DNA of 64,000 bases from NCBI GenBank assembly GCA_016709145.1, contig JADJEK010000008.1, positions 62,001 to 126,000 of the forward strand. The letters are read 5' to 3'. This document shows, in pieces, positions 16,833 to 24,916 of the stretch; within the stretch, counting starts at the first letter, position 1; the number at the start of each line of letters is the position of its first letter. The position numbers and the translations under genes are program-made. Below the pieces are notes generated by a model that searched no databases, was not told the origin of the DNA, and worked only from the letters and a program-made list of their open reading frames with translations. The stretch comes from Planctomycetota bacterium. GTDB lineage: Bacteria > Planctomycetota > B15-G4 > JADJEK01.

Positions 16833-19307
16833 GTGAACTTCACGAGGCTGTCGCTCATCGTGCTGGCAGTCGTTGCAGTGACGCTGTTCGCACTCTTGCG
16901 GGCGATCGACCGCGATCCGTCGCCCTCGTTCCTCGCGCTCGAAGCGCCAGGTCGTGCGCCACCGACGCTCGAAGCGTTCAGCCCCGCGCTGCCTGGTTCC
17001 GAATCGCCACGGATCCGCACTTCGAGCCCCGCGGAAGCCGTCGGGAGCCATGCCGAGTTCTCCGGACGCGTGCGCGCGGTGTCCGGTGCGCCACTCTCAC
17101 AGATCGAGATCCGAGCAGTCCCGATCACGATGGAACCCGAAGACCTCGACCCGTCGATTGGATTCGAAGAGCTGCCGGACTCCTCGAGCGTCCGTTGTGA
17201 TGCCGAAGGCACCTTCGTCATCACCGGAGTGCGCCCACGCTGGCGCTATGAAATCACCGCCTCGTCGCGTGGTTACGTTTCGCGTTCGACACCGCGCACC
17301 GTGCTCGCTTGGGCCGGACGAGCCGTCGAGATCCCCGAGATCGTCCTCGAGGCGGGGGGATCCGTCACCGGCTCCCTCGTGAGCGAGCACTGCGCGACAG
17401 GCATCGCATCCGTCCATGTCGAGGTCGACGGATATCGGAGCGGCGTGACGAGTGCGGACGGGACGTTCTGGATCGATGGTCTCGCGCCTGGAGCCCATGA
17501 ACTCCGACTCCGCGCCGAAGGGCAAGTCCTCGACACGAACGGCCCGCTGCGTTTCGAGATCGTCGCGGGCGAAGTCACGACACTTCCACCCCAACGGCTG
17601 AGGCGCGTCCACACGGTGAAGGGAGTGTTGGTCGCGATGGGCGGCGCTCCGATCTCGGCCGGCTCCGTCCAGATCCGCCCATCCCTCGACCCCGACGAGC
17701 CGGCGTTCGGCACGGTCGACGACGATGGTCACTTCGAGGTCGCAGGGCTGTCTCGCGGATCCGCGACACTGACGTGCGAAGCTCCTGGCTACGAGCCCGT
17801 CAGAATCGAATCGATCGAGATCCCGGCCAAGCCCGATCTGCGGATCGAATTGGAGCCGAAGCGACGCCTGAAGGTCGCGATCCAGCCTCCCGGTGCGATC
17901 GCAGCACTGCGTCGAGGTGTCGTTCGTTCCATCGACGCGAGTTCCGGTCGCAAGGGTCCGCCGGTCCACGTCGAGGCCGCGACGATCCGCACATCCGCAC
18001 GCGAAGGCGTCGTCGAACTGGCCCTCGACGATCGCGCGGACTGCGAACTGGCGCTCGATGCCACTGGATACTCCCCGCTCACGGTCCATTGTCCGCAGGA
18101 CGTCGATCTCGTGACGGCCACCTTCGAGGCCGGCGGTTCGATCCGAGGCCACGCCGTGCTTCTCGATGAGGGCGAGTCGGTTCCTGCTGCGCACTGCCGC
18201 ATGGCGTTGCTGCGAGTGCAGTCCGATGAGCCTCGCGTCACCGACTGGTCCGGCGTGACGATCGTGAGTCACACGGAACAGGTGGACCACGTCCTTGCTC
18301 GTTCGGACGGACGATTCGAGTTCACGGGAGTGGCCCCCGGTCGATACGTCGTGCGGGCGAAACCCGAGAGCTTCGGCGTAGCACAGAGCGCACCGATCGA
18401 CCTGATCGGAGGTTCCGTCGTCGGGGAAGTCCATCTGACCGCGACGAAAGGGTCGGCGTTGTTCGGCGGAGTCTTCGATGCTCGCGGCCTTCCCGTGATC
18501 GACGCGGTCGTCGTGGCGCAGCGCTCCGACGACGTCTCCGCGTGCGCTCGGACGGATCCCGACGGGCAGTATCGATTCGAACATCTCGCTCCGGGCCGCT
18601 ACACCGTACAGGCCTGCGCGGAGGGTCTGCTCGGAAGCCATCGCTGGGGACCGCAGTACGCCGCGGTCGTAGTCCGTGCCGAGCAGCACCCTTCGATCGA
18701 TCTCGTCGACGGGCGCGCTCAACGACTGGAGCTACGATTTGCGGACGTCTTCGGAACGATCGGCGGTCTAGTCACGCGAGACGGCGACTCGGGCACGAAC
18801 TGGGTCGTCGCACGCTTGCCCGATGTCGCGGTCGACTACGGAGAGTTGCCGTACCCCGCGACGATCGAGCTTCAAGTCGCCGACGTGCAGCCCTCGGGAC
18901 GGTTCGAACTGGGGATCGCACGAGCTGGCGCCTACCCCATCACAGTGCGGGACCGAGAGACCGGCACCCTTCTCGCGATCGAGATGGCTCGCGTCGCCCC
19001 GGGAGTTTCGTGCGAACTGCGGATCGAGATTAGGTCTCGCGATCTCACGCTGCAGGTGCTGGAACGGGACAGCTCGGCCGTGCCGGGAGCCGTAGTGATC
19101 GCCCGGCGCCTCGTCGGGGACGGCGGCTCACGCCGCGGCATCGACGTAGGCGTCATCCAGACCGATGCGGAGGGCCGTGCTCGGCTGAGCGGCATCCCCG
19201 TCGGTTCCTATGCATTCGAGGTGCAATCGGACGCGCACGCCGCGTCGAGCCATGAGATCGAATTGGGAACCGGCAACGAGGTCGTGACGCTCGTCGTCGA
19301 TCGTTGA
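16833..19307 (+). CDS. Membrane-anchored protein with carboxypeptidase-regulatory-like beta-sandwich repeats
   Basis: From the GTG at 16833 the product is 824 residues. GGGAGAAG six bases upstream supports this start over an earlier ATG-type frame that would add a basic, non-signal-like leader. It begins with an uncleaved signal anchor (RLSLIVLAVVAVTLFALL). The rest is a string of ~90-residue carboxypeptidase-regulatory-like folds. Several contain the signature D-G-x-(F/Y)-x-(F/I)-x-G-(V/L)-x-P-G-x-(Y/H) as in DGRFEFTGVAPGRYVVRA, DGQYRFEHLAPGRYTVQA and ADGTFWIDGLAPGAHELRL. Such arrays form rigid extracellular stalks that can display adhesive or catalytic domains, though no catalytic domain is seen here. 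It is monocistronic, convergent with the next gene. Confidence 0.8.
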   Translation: MNFTRLSLIVLAVVAVTLFALLRAIDRDPSPSFLALEAPGRAPPTLEAFSPALPGSESPRIRTSSPAEAVGSHAEFSGRVRAVSGAPLSQIEIRAVPITMEPEDLDPSIGFEELPDSSSVRCDAEGTFVITGVRPRWRYEITASSRGYVSRSTPRTVLAWAGRAVEIPEIVLEAGGSVTGSLVSEHCATGIASVHVEVDGYRSGVTSADGTFWIDGLAPGAHELRLRAEGQVLDTNGPLRFEIVAGEVTTLPPQRLRRVHTVKGVLVAMGGAPISAGSVQIRPSLDPDEPAFGTVDDDGHFEVAGLSRGSATLTCEAPGYEPVRIESIEIPAKPDLRIELEPKRRLKVAIQPPGAIAALRRGVVRSIDASSGRKGPPVHVEAATIRTSAREGVVELALDDRADCELALDATGYSPLTVHCPQDVDLVTATFEAGGSIRGHAVLLDEGESVPAAHCRMALLRVQSDEPRVTDWSGVTIVSHTEQVDHVLARSDGRFEFTGVAPGRYVVRAKPESFGVAQSAPIDLIGGSVVGEVHLTATKGSALFGGVFDARGLPVIDAVVVAQRSDDVSACARTDPDGQYRFEHLAPGRYTVQACAEGLLGSHRWGPQYAAVVVRAEQHPSIDLVDGRAQRLELRFADVFGTIGGLVTRDGDSGTNWVVARLPDVAVDYGELPYPATIELQVADVQPSGRFELGIARAGAYPITVRDRETGTLLAIEMARVAPGVSCELRIEIRSRDLTLQVLERDSSAVPGAVVIARRLVGDGGSRRGIDVGVIQTDAEGRARLSGIPVGSYAFEVQSDAHAASSHEIELGTGNEVVTLVVDR

Positions 19308-19319
19308 GATCGGGCCGGT

Positions 19320-19649
19320 TCAACGCGGAGGCGCAGGACGACCGGAGCCGAGAGACCCGCGCAGGACGCGGTCTGCCTCGAGGAACTCGGGCCAGAGCGT
19401 CTCGTCGACGAACGACTTCGTCACGCGGACCATCAGCGTGGTTCGACGCTGGCCTCGATATCGATAGGGCTGCAGCTCGTAGCGGCGGAGCAAGGCCGTC
19501 GACAACGCCCGCGACCAAGGATCGTGGATCGCGAGGCGATATTCGATCGGCGACTCGACGCGTTCGAGTTCGCGCAATCGCGCTCGGATCCGCTCGCGGG
19601 CGTTCGCAGCCGCCACGCGCTCCCCGTCGGTTCCCGGCCGCGCGAACAA
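19320..19649 (-). CDS. Conserved hypothetical protein, 5' end apparently frameshifted
   Basis: About 109 residues are readable from a TTG at 19649. The core is conserved-looking: RERIRARLRELERVESPIEY, then HDPWSRALSTALLRRYEL, then QPYRYRGQRRTTLMVRV, then SFVDETLWPEF. I recall uncharacterised proteins with this order in several environmental bacteria. In those, a segment like DEAALIEKLRKIETLFARPG precedes the helix. Here the same segment is present but split between two frames by a perfect tandem 10-bp duplication (19666-19685). Removing one unit joins DEAALIEKL to RKIETLFARPG. The gene is therefore either a recent pseudogene or now starts internally. Function unknown. Confidence 0.55.
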   Translation of the reverse strand: MFARPGTDGERVAAANARERIRARLRELERVESPIEYRLAIHDPWSRALSTALLRRYELQPYRYRGQRRTTLMVRVTKSFVDETLWPEFLEADRVLRGSLGSGRPAPPR

Positions 19650-19665
19650 CGTCTCGATCTTGCGG

Positions 19666-19685
19666 AGCTTCTCGAAGCTTCTCGA
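19666..19685. repeat. Perfect tandem 10-bp duplication disrupting a gene
   Basis: Two adjacent copies of AGCTTCTCGA. The extra unit shifts the frame of the minus-strand conserved hypothetical gene. It is most simply a slippage-type mutation, or possibly an assembly error. Confidence 0.75.
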
Positions 19686-19769
19686 TCAGGGCGGCTTCGT
19701 CGGCCGTGCGGAATGTCGTCCACGGCGGTCAGGGGGTCGGAGAGGTTGGCGTGCGAGCCGCACGAGATT

Positions 19770-21214
19770 CACGTCACGAAGCATCGCTCGCGCGCTTCGA
19801 CTTCCGAGGTCGCCGCTTCGCGCCGGTTCGCGCGAGCTTCGCGTTGATCCTCTCCAAGTCGAACTCGTCGGGATCGAACGAGCCGATCCACGCGACGTAG
19901 TCGTCGTGGGACACATGCTTCGGATCGGCAAGTGCATCGAGGAACACTTCGTACCCGCCGATCCCGCCGATGTCTTCCGGAGGACACGCCCGTTCGCCAG
20001 CGATTGCGCGCGGCAGGGTCACTTCCGGGTCGGGTTCGGCAATCGACTTCACGACGACGTCGTGGGTCCACCCGTCGCCGAAGTCGTACTCGTACTCGAG
20101 TCGATCACCGACTCGATTCAGCAGTGCGTCGAGACGCACCCCGTCCTCGGGGACACTCCGGGGATCGAATCCCTGGTCGATCTCCATCGTGTACAGCGTC
20201 TGCTCGTGGACGAACATATGGAGATGCGAGTCCTGCCATCCCATCGCGCGTTGGAGCACGGTGTGGAGGTCCGGCAAGGTGACATCGGCCGGCACGTCCA
20301 CGTGCCGCCAGATCCGCGGAGTCGAATCGCGCAGTACCACCTCGAGTCGCATCACTTGGCCTCGCAACGATCGACTCGCCTTCGGGCGCTTCGGAGCGCG
20401 CTTCTTGGTCGTCGATGGTTTCGAGTTGCGCTCGAACCCGAGCGCGTCGCCCACGACGTTGGTCACGCGCACCAGGACCGTCGTGAGTCGCACTCCGAGG
20501 CTCTTCCGATCGGCCAACGTCTTGGCCTGCGCTGCGATCGCGACGGGCACGAACTCCGACACGATCGCGTCGCGATCCTCACGCGACAGCAGATGAAGCG
20601 GCCCGACGAAGACCGACGTGGCGCCCGAGCGGGCGCGCAGTCGACCGATGAAGCACTCCCCGATCGCAGGTGGATCGTCGTCTCCGGGATCGACGTCGGC
20701 GACGACGACATCTCCATGGATGACGTCGCGGAGTTGAAGTTCCTTGCCCGGCAATTTCGCCCTGATCTCGTACAGCGACTGGTACGACGCGACGAGCGAC
20801 TTCAGCCAGGTGCGTGCCGTCGAGGACATCCGATCGAGTTCCTCGTCCAGGATCTCCTCGGCGATCGTCATGCCAGACGCTGCCACACGATCGAGCGCCG
20901 CGAACACCTCCGCCCCGAACTCCTCGCGCACGATCCCCCACAATCCTTGCAGCCCGCGCTCCGTGACCTCGCGCAAGCGAGGATCGTCCCCCAGCAGATC
21001 GACCTGGTTGCGCGCTCGGAGCTCTGCGTACTTCTCGAGGTCGTGACGCTCGAGCAGCCACGAGAACATCGTCGCGGCCTCGTCCACGGTCGGTTCCAAG
21101 GACCGCAGCCCCCGCGCCGGAAGACAACACTGCTTGTACCTGCGGCCGCTGCCGCACGGGCACGGTTCGTTCCGCCCGACATCGCTCATGGGATCGACTC
21201 CGTTCGGCGAGGCC
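19770..21214. repeat. 1.45-kb duplicated unit, copy 2 (partner at 9542-10986)
   Basis: Matches copy 1 at an offset of 10,228 bases. Homology stops abruptly just after the gene's stop codon on the left and about 25 bases before its ATG on the right. The left flank here is unrelated to the UPF0158-side flank of copy 1; the right flank carries an ATPase remnant instead of the IS66 remnant. Confidence 0.9.
19774..21189 (-). CDS. SEC-C motif / plasmid pRiA4b ORF-3-like domain protein, copy 2
   Basis: A 471-residue paralogue of the 9546-10961 product. From about residue 115 to the C-terminus I find no amino-acid difference. The N-terminal part differs at about a dozen positions, for example GRRYKQCC for GRKYKHCC and ERHDLEKYAELRARNQVDLL for ERQDLDEYAELRARNMFDLL. 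The domain order is the same: SEC-C zinc motif, helical middle, C-terminal pRiA4b ORF-3 fold. An open frame extends 114 codons upstream of this ATG, but that extension is out of the duplicated unit and antisense-like in composition, so it was rejected. Retention of two intact copies within 10 kb suggests either recent duplication or selection with ongoing conversion. Confidence 0.88.
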   Translation of the reverse strand: MSDVGRNEPCPCGSGRRYKQCCLPARGLRSLEPTVDEAATMFSWLLERHDLEKYAELRARNQVDLLGDDPRLREVTERGLQGLWGIVREEFGAEVFAALDRVAASGMTIAEEILDEELDRMSSTARTWLKSLVASYQSLYEIRAKLPGKELQLRDVIHGDVVVADVDPGDDDPPAIGECFIGRLRARSGATSVFVGPLHLLSREDRDAIVSEFVPVAIAAQAKTLADRKSLGVRLTTVLVRVTNVVGDALGFERNSKPSTTKKRAPKRPKASRSLRGQVMRLEVVLRDSTPRIWRHVDVPADVTLPDLHTVLQRAMGWQDSHLHMFVHEQTLYTMEIDQGFDPRSVPEDGVRLDALLNRVGDRLEYEYDFGDGWTHDVVVKSIAEPDPEVTLPRAIAGERACPPEDIGGIGGYEVFLDALADPKHVSHDDYVAWIGSFDPDEFDLERINAKLARTGAKRRPRKSKRASDAS

Positions 21215-21259
21215 ACTCGTTCTGCGTCCGCTCGGGACGGCACGATACGCGACGGCGAC

Positions 21260-21466
21260 ACCTCGCCGTCGACCTGCATCGACGAGGCCGCGCAGCGTTC
21301 GGAACAGTCCGGGGACACGCTGGATCTCGTCCAGGACGACGAGCTTCCCCGCATGCGCTTCGAGATCCAGCCGCGGGTCCTCGAGCTTGTGACGGTCTTC
21401 GTCCGCCTCGAGATCGAGGCAGACCGCGTTCGTTTCGCCGGCCATCGCACGCGCCGACGCCACCTT
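21260..21466 (-). pseudogene. Remnant of an AAA/DUF4143-family ATPase
   Basis: A 68-codon stretch reads AMAGETNAVCLDLEADEDRH, then KLEDPRLDLEAHAGKLVVLD, then EIQRVPGLFRTLRGLVDAGR. This matches the segment between Walker A and just past Walker B (VVLDEIQ) of DUF4143 ATPases, as in the intact gene at 52407-53561. The Walker A loop upstream and everything downstream are missing. Stop codons and the duplicated SEC-C unit border it. The remaining 500-base interval (21190-21702) holds nothing else I can identify. Confidence 0.75.
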
Positions 21467-21702
21467 TCACGCTTGCCGTGGGCGGAGAGGCGCGACGACC
21501 GCATGCCGCGTAAGGGCTGGCTGAATCGCATGTTGCAGGCGCCGTCGAATCATCGTTGCACTTCTGCCACGGGATGGAAGATCTGCAACGTTGTGCGGAA
21601 GTTCGGGTCAGCACATCCTTTGCGAATGCCGAGTTCGGCCGGGTGGAGTTCCGCAGTCCACCGGGATGGCCGGTCGGCCCGCGTCGCGAAGATCGCGGGC
21701 AG

Positions 21703-22314
21703 TCAGGTCGGCAGGAGTCGCAATGCGGACTCCCGGAGTCGGCTGGCTGATGGCCCCGACCGGACCAGGCGGAGTGCCGCGTCGACGGCAAGCATGGGTT
21801 CGGACGCGCTCGAGCCGACGTCCCGCGCGAGCGCAGCGAAGTACGCAGGCATCGCGTCCTCCGGCGTGAAGGGAAGATGGTCGAGCGGCCCCAACTCGAC
21901 GAACGCGACCACTTCCAGCTCCGCGTTCTCGATCCGTTCGATCAACGCGAACAAGCGCTCGAACGCGCGGCGTGGCGCATCGCGGACCTCACAACATTCC
22001 TCGAGCAACGCTGCGCATTCGCCGAGCCAACGCAACGTCGGCTCGGGGAGCACGCCGCCCTGAGGCATCGCCCGCGTCGCGTACTTCGCACCGAACGTAC
22101 GACCGACGAAGGCCTCGACGCGGTCGGCGATCGACGCTGCCGGGGCCGAAATCGCCTTTTCCCCGACCACGCGCGCACCCAACCACTCGCGCAGGACGGA
22201 TGCGTCCATCGTTCGGATCGCGCGTCGCATCAAGAACTCAGATGACGCGCGCGACATCGACAGGACGGAGTACTCGAGCTGGACTCGATCGAGCTGGAGA
22301 GGAGAGTCGGACAT
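21703..22314 (-). CDS. Hypothetical helical protein
   Basis: A 203-residue soluble protein, mainly helical by composition. Segments include RASSEFLMRRAIRTMDASVL, REWLGARVVGEKAI, ALLEECCEVRDAPRRAFERL, FALIERIENAELEVVAFVEL and MPAYFAALARDVG. I recognise no family. Codon use is like that of the surrounding genome and the frame contains plausible amphipathic helices, so it is likely a real gene. It lies between two pseudogenes in a degraded accessory stretch, which makes a recent arrival plausible. The start at 22314 gives MSDSPLQLDRVQ; no strong ribosome-binding site is visible. Confidence 0.55.
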   Translation of the reverse strand: MSDSPLQLDRVQLEYSVLSMSRASSEFLMRRAIRTMDASVLREWLGARVVGEKAISAPAASIADRVEAFVGRTFGAKYATRAMPQGGVLPEPTLRWLGECAALLEECCEVRDAPRRAFERLFALIERIENAELEVVAFVELGPLDHLPFTPEDAMPAYFAALARDVGSSASEPMLAVDAALRLVRSGPSASRLRESALRLLPT

Positions 22315-22436
22315 CGGTGGGTCGCTCAGGCTTTGGGTGCGTCACGTGAGGGTAGCCGGAGAATTGCGTTCGCGGACGCCGATCGCATTCTGGCGCTCGC
22401 GCCCAGCAGCGACCTCCGACCACCACGGCGCCAGGG

Positions 22437-22926
22437 CTGCATCCGCTCGTGCGCGCGTCCGTCCTTCACTTCTGGCTCGCGTACAAGCACCCGTTCGTCG
22501 ACGGCAACGGCCGCACCGCGCCGCGCGCGAACTGGACTACCGCGCGTTCCGCCATGCGGAGTCGGACGACAACGACCTCACGTACTTCGTCGCCTTCCAA
22601 GCACGGATGGAGCTACGCGCGGTCGACGCGTTATGGACACGACTCGATTCCATTCAACGCCGGCAGCGACGACTGCTCACGCTCGCGCGGTCCGCGGCTG
22701 CCTTGAACCCAAGGCAGCGCTTGCTGCTCGAGCACGCGATCCGCCATCCCGCGCAGATCTACACGTTCGAAGCCCACCGCAATTCGCACGGCGTGTCGTG
22801 GCGACCGCACGTGGCGACGTCCTCGATCTCGCGAAGCGCGGGTTCCTCGTGCGCTTGCGGTCGGGGAAGGAGCATGCGTTTCGGCCGGCCGACGGGCTTG
22901 AGGAGATGCTCGCGCGGCTGAGGTGA
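22437..22926 (+). pseudogene. Fic/DOC family protein remnant with deletion and two frameshifts
   Basis: Three pieces of a Fic protein are spread over three frames. First, LHPLVRASVLHFWLAYKHPF followed by VDGNGRTA: this contains the complete catalytic Fic motif HPFVDGNGR. Second, after a gap of about 35 expected residues, YRAFRHAESDDNDLTYFVAF to LEHAIRHPAQIYTFEAHRNS and HGVS: the helical C-lobe and start of a winged helix. Third, VVATARGDVLDLAKRGFLVR and FRPADGLEEMLARLR: the rest of the winged helix. Intact homologues AMPylate proteins such as GyrB or act as toxin/antitoxin elements. The N-terminal half is absent. The gene is clearly dead. Confidence 0.8.
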
Positions 22927-23136
22927 GTTGAGGCTGAGCGCGGACCTCGTGAGTTAATGCGGCCGGTTCAACGCTGGGGGAGGGCGCTCCAAAGCGCTTC
23001 GGTGAAGTCCGCGGCGCAAATCGAGCCACTCGAACCGCTCCGTGGAGATCGGATGATCGAGCCTCGTCAACGATCCGCACATACAGAGTATGCCTGTGTC
23101 CTGACGAGCTCGCGTTTCCAAAACAGTGGCGCTAGC

Positions 23137-23988
23137 TCACCCAAGCCAGTCAATCATTCGCTCCGAAGCGATGGCCATTACAAGCGCAAGACTCGATGCT
23201 CCCCAATATGCGACAGCGTTGCCGAGTCTCCACGTGTACCTCATGGCAGTATGTGCAGCTATCGCGGTTGTCGTTGCGATCAAGACCGGAATGGCGACGA
23301 ATGTCCGCGGCGCAGCAATTGGATTCGCGCCAACACTAACGAGCAAGAGCGTTGCCGCGCCAATCACCGTTCCCGGCAGGCCGAGAGATGCGCCTAGAAA
23401 TATCCCGTCGCGACAGCGCGTACGACTACCTGGATTACAGTGCAATTCCGCGAGAATAGCTAAAATAATGAGCAGGAGCCATGGCGCGAGTATCACCAGA
23501 GTCACTCTACCGAGCACGCTCAGATTCTCCCACCATGCTTCACCCTGCATTCGGAACGGAAGAACGTTTACAAAAGCATCGATCAATAAGTACCCTACCA
23601 CCAGCCATGCTGTCATAAGAATGGCGGCGGTCGCAACGATCTCACGCGGACCAGCGGACTCGAGAGCTGACCGAGCGTCTGAGCCCAGCCCGCGAATGAG
23701 CTGACTCATTGCGCTGAGACCACGTCGCGCCGACTTCGGCGGCGTGATCCGCTCATTCGCCGGTCGCAACCCAACTTCTTGTCCCACCACTCGCTGCCTA
23801 GCGGAACGCGTCAGGGGCCGATTTCTTAGCTGGGAGACGGGCTGCATCGCTCTCTCGCGCTTGAGCGCGCACTCAACACACACATTCTCGTTGGAACCAC
23901 TCTTAGGCTGCTCTCCCTCGAGAGCTGGTATTGACCCACCACAGACATCGCACCACGTCAAGTCTACCATGTTGTTATCAGCCCTCAT
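23137..23988 (-). CDS. Membrane protein with N-terminal zinc-ribbon-like motif
   Basis: Up to 283 residues; an internal ATG seven codons on (MVDLTWCDVCGGSIP) may be the true start. The N-terminus has a four-Cys ribbon, WCDVCGGSIP and later NVCVECALK. A polar linker follows, then about four membrane segments: IVATAAILMTAWLVVGYLLI, LGRVTLVILAPWLLLIILAI, LGLPGTVIGAATLLLV, and AVAYWGASSLALVMAI. The same CxxCxGSIP opening recurs in the gene at 24219-24905. Both lie in a segment noticeably richer in A and T than the rest of the window, so horizontal acquisition is plausible. Function unknown. Confidence 0.65.
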   Translation of the reverse strand: MRADNNMVDLTWCDVCGGSIPALEGEQPKSGSNENVCVECALKRERAMQPVSQLRNRPLTRSARQRVVGQEVGLRPANERITPPKSARRGLSAMSQLIRGLGSDARSALESAGPREIVATAAILMTAWLVVGYLLIDAFVNVLPFRMQGEAWWENLSVLGRVTLVILAPWLLLIILAILAELHCNPGSRTRCRDGIFLGASLGLPGTVIGAATLLLVSVGANPIAAPRTFVAIPVLIATTTAIAAHTAMRYTWRLGNAVAYWGASSLALVMAIASERMIDWLG

Positions 23989-24218
23989 CGTTTACACATA
24001 CCCTTGCGACACAGATAGCGCCCTCGGCAACGGTGCTTCCCACGCAGGACACGCTTGCCCGGTTCATGCGGCCGCCGATGCTACCCGGTCCTATTGCCAA
24101 TCATTGACTGTGAGCGTGGTTGGCCTGCGCGCAATGCGCCCAAATCACCCATATGTGCGTCACTGCGTCCAGCCCGCCCGATCGCTATTTTGTGAAACTG
24201 ACTCGCGGACGCAATCGG

Positions 24219-24905
24219 CTATTCAAAACTGGCGTCGATGAGCATGACATGAAGCATGAGGCCATTGCACCGACCGACCACCGTCACCGTCATTCCTCGC
24301 CTGAGCTTTGCAATGTCCGACTCAAACTCATCGCCGAAGAACACCTGTACCTTGCGAACCCGATTACCTGACTCAATTGTGATGTACGCAGTGTCTAGAA
24401 TGTCCCGCCCGATGTCGGCGACAACGCCAGTTAGCCGAAGTCTCTTGCCCTTAAACCGCCGATCAGCTGCGATCTCATTGCTTTCGTAGGCAGCTACAAC
24501 CTCGGCAGGCCCAACAGGCATCCCGCGAGCCTCAAGCTCAGCCTCCCGCTCCCAGGATCGTATCGTTGCGGCGTTCTTCGGGTCGCTCATCCAGGCTTCG
24601 TGCTCTCGTTGTCTCTTGAGCTCTTCTCGCTCTCTAGTGCACTTTCCGATCATGCTGAGCACAAATAAAATAAATAGGGTTGTCGCGCAACCAATGCACC
24701 CTTTTTTCTGGCCTGCGGGTGCCGCTTGCGTCGGATTACTGTCGCCGTGGATGCGCCGGCGAGTTGCCCCAGCCCTTCGATGCATCTGGGTAGCGTTTGC
24801 AGGCCAGCAATCTGCACAGATCACCCGCCCGCTGGCAAGTTCATGTGCTGGGGAATTTCTCGGGATCGATCCTTCGCATTTCGCACAGAACCGCAAACCA
24901 TCCAT
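24219..24905 (-). CDS. Zinc-ribbon, single-membrane-span protein with tRNA_anti-like OB-fold
   Basis: From the ATG at 24905 the product is 228 residues. It begins MDGLRFCAKCEGSIPRNS and has a second Cys pair in ICADC, giving a zinc ribbon like that of the 23137 gene. One membrane helix (GCIGCATTLFILFVLSMIGK) follows. The C-terminal ~110 residues match the tRNA_anti-like OB-fold family: VVAAYESNEIAADRRFKGKR, LRLTGVVADIGRDILDTAYI, LRRGMTVTVVGRCNG and a final strand. This domain is usually found in small exported or membrane proteins without known ligand. A GTG overlapping the preceding stop would add five residues. Base composition is lower in G+C than its neighbours. Confidence 0.7.
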   Translation of the reverse strand: MDGLRFCAKCEGSIPRNSPAHELASGRVICADCWPANATQMHRRAGATRRRIHGDSNPTQAAPAGQKKGCIGCATTLFILFVLSMIGKCTREREELKRQREHEAWMSDPKNAATIRSWEREAELEARGMPVGPAEVVAAYESNEIAADRRFKGKRLRLTGVVADIGRDILDTAYITIESGNRVRKVQVFFGDEFESDIAKLRRGMTVTVVGRCNGLMLHVMLIDASFE

Positions 24906-24916
24906 CGAGTCACCCC

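Noticed and set aside
21190..21531. Upstream extension of the second SEC-C gene (114 codons)
   Set aside because: Not shared with copy 1, not protein-like, and overlaps the ATPase remnant in another frame.
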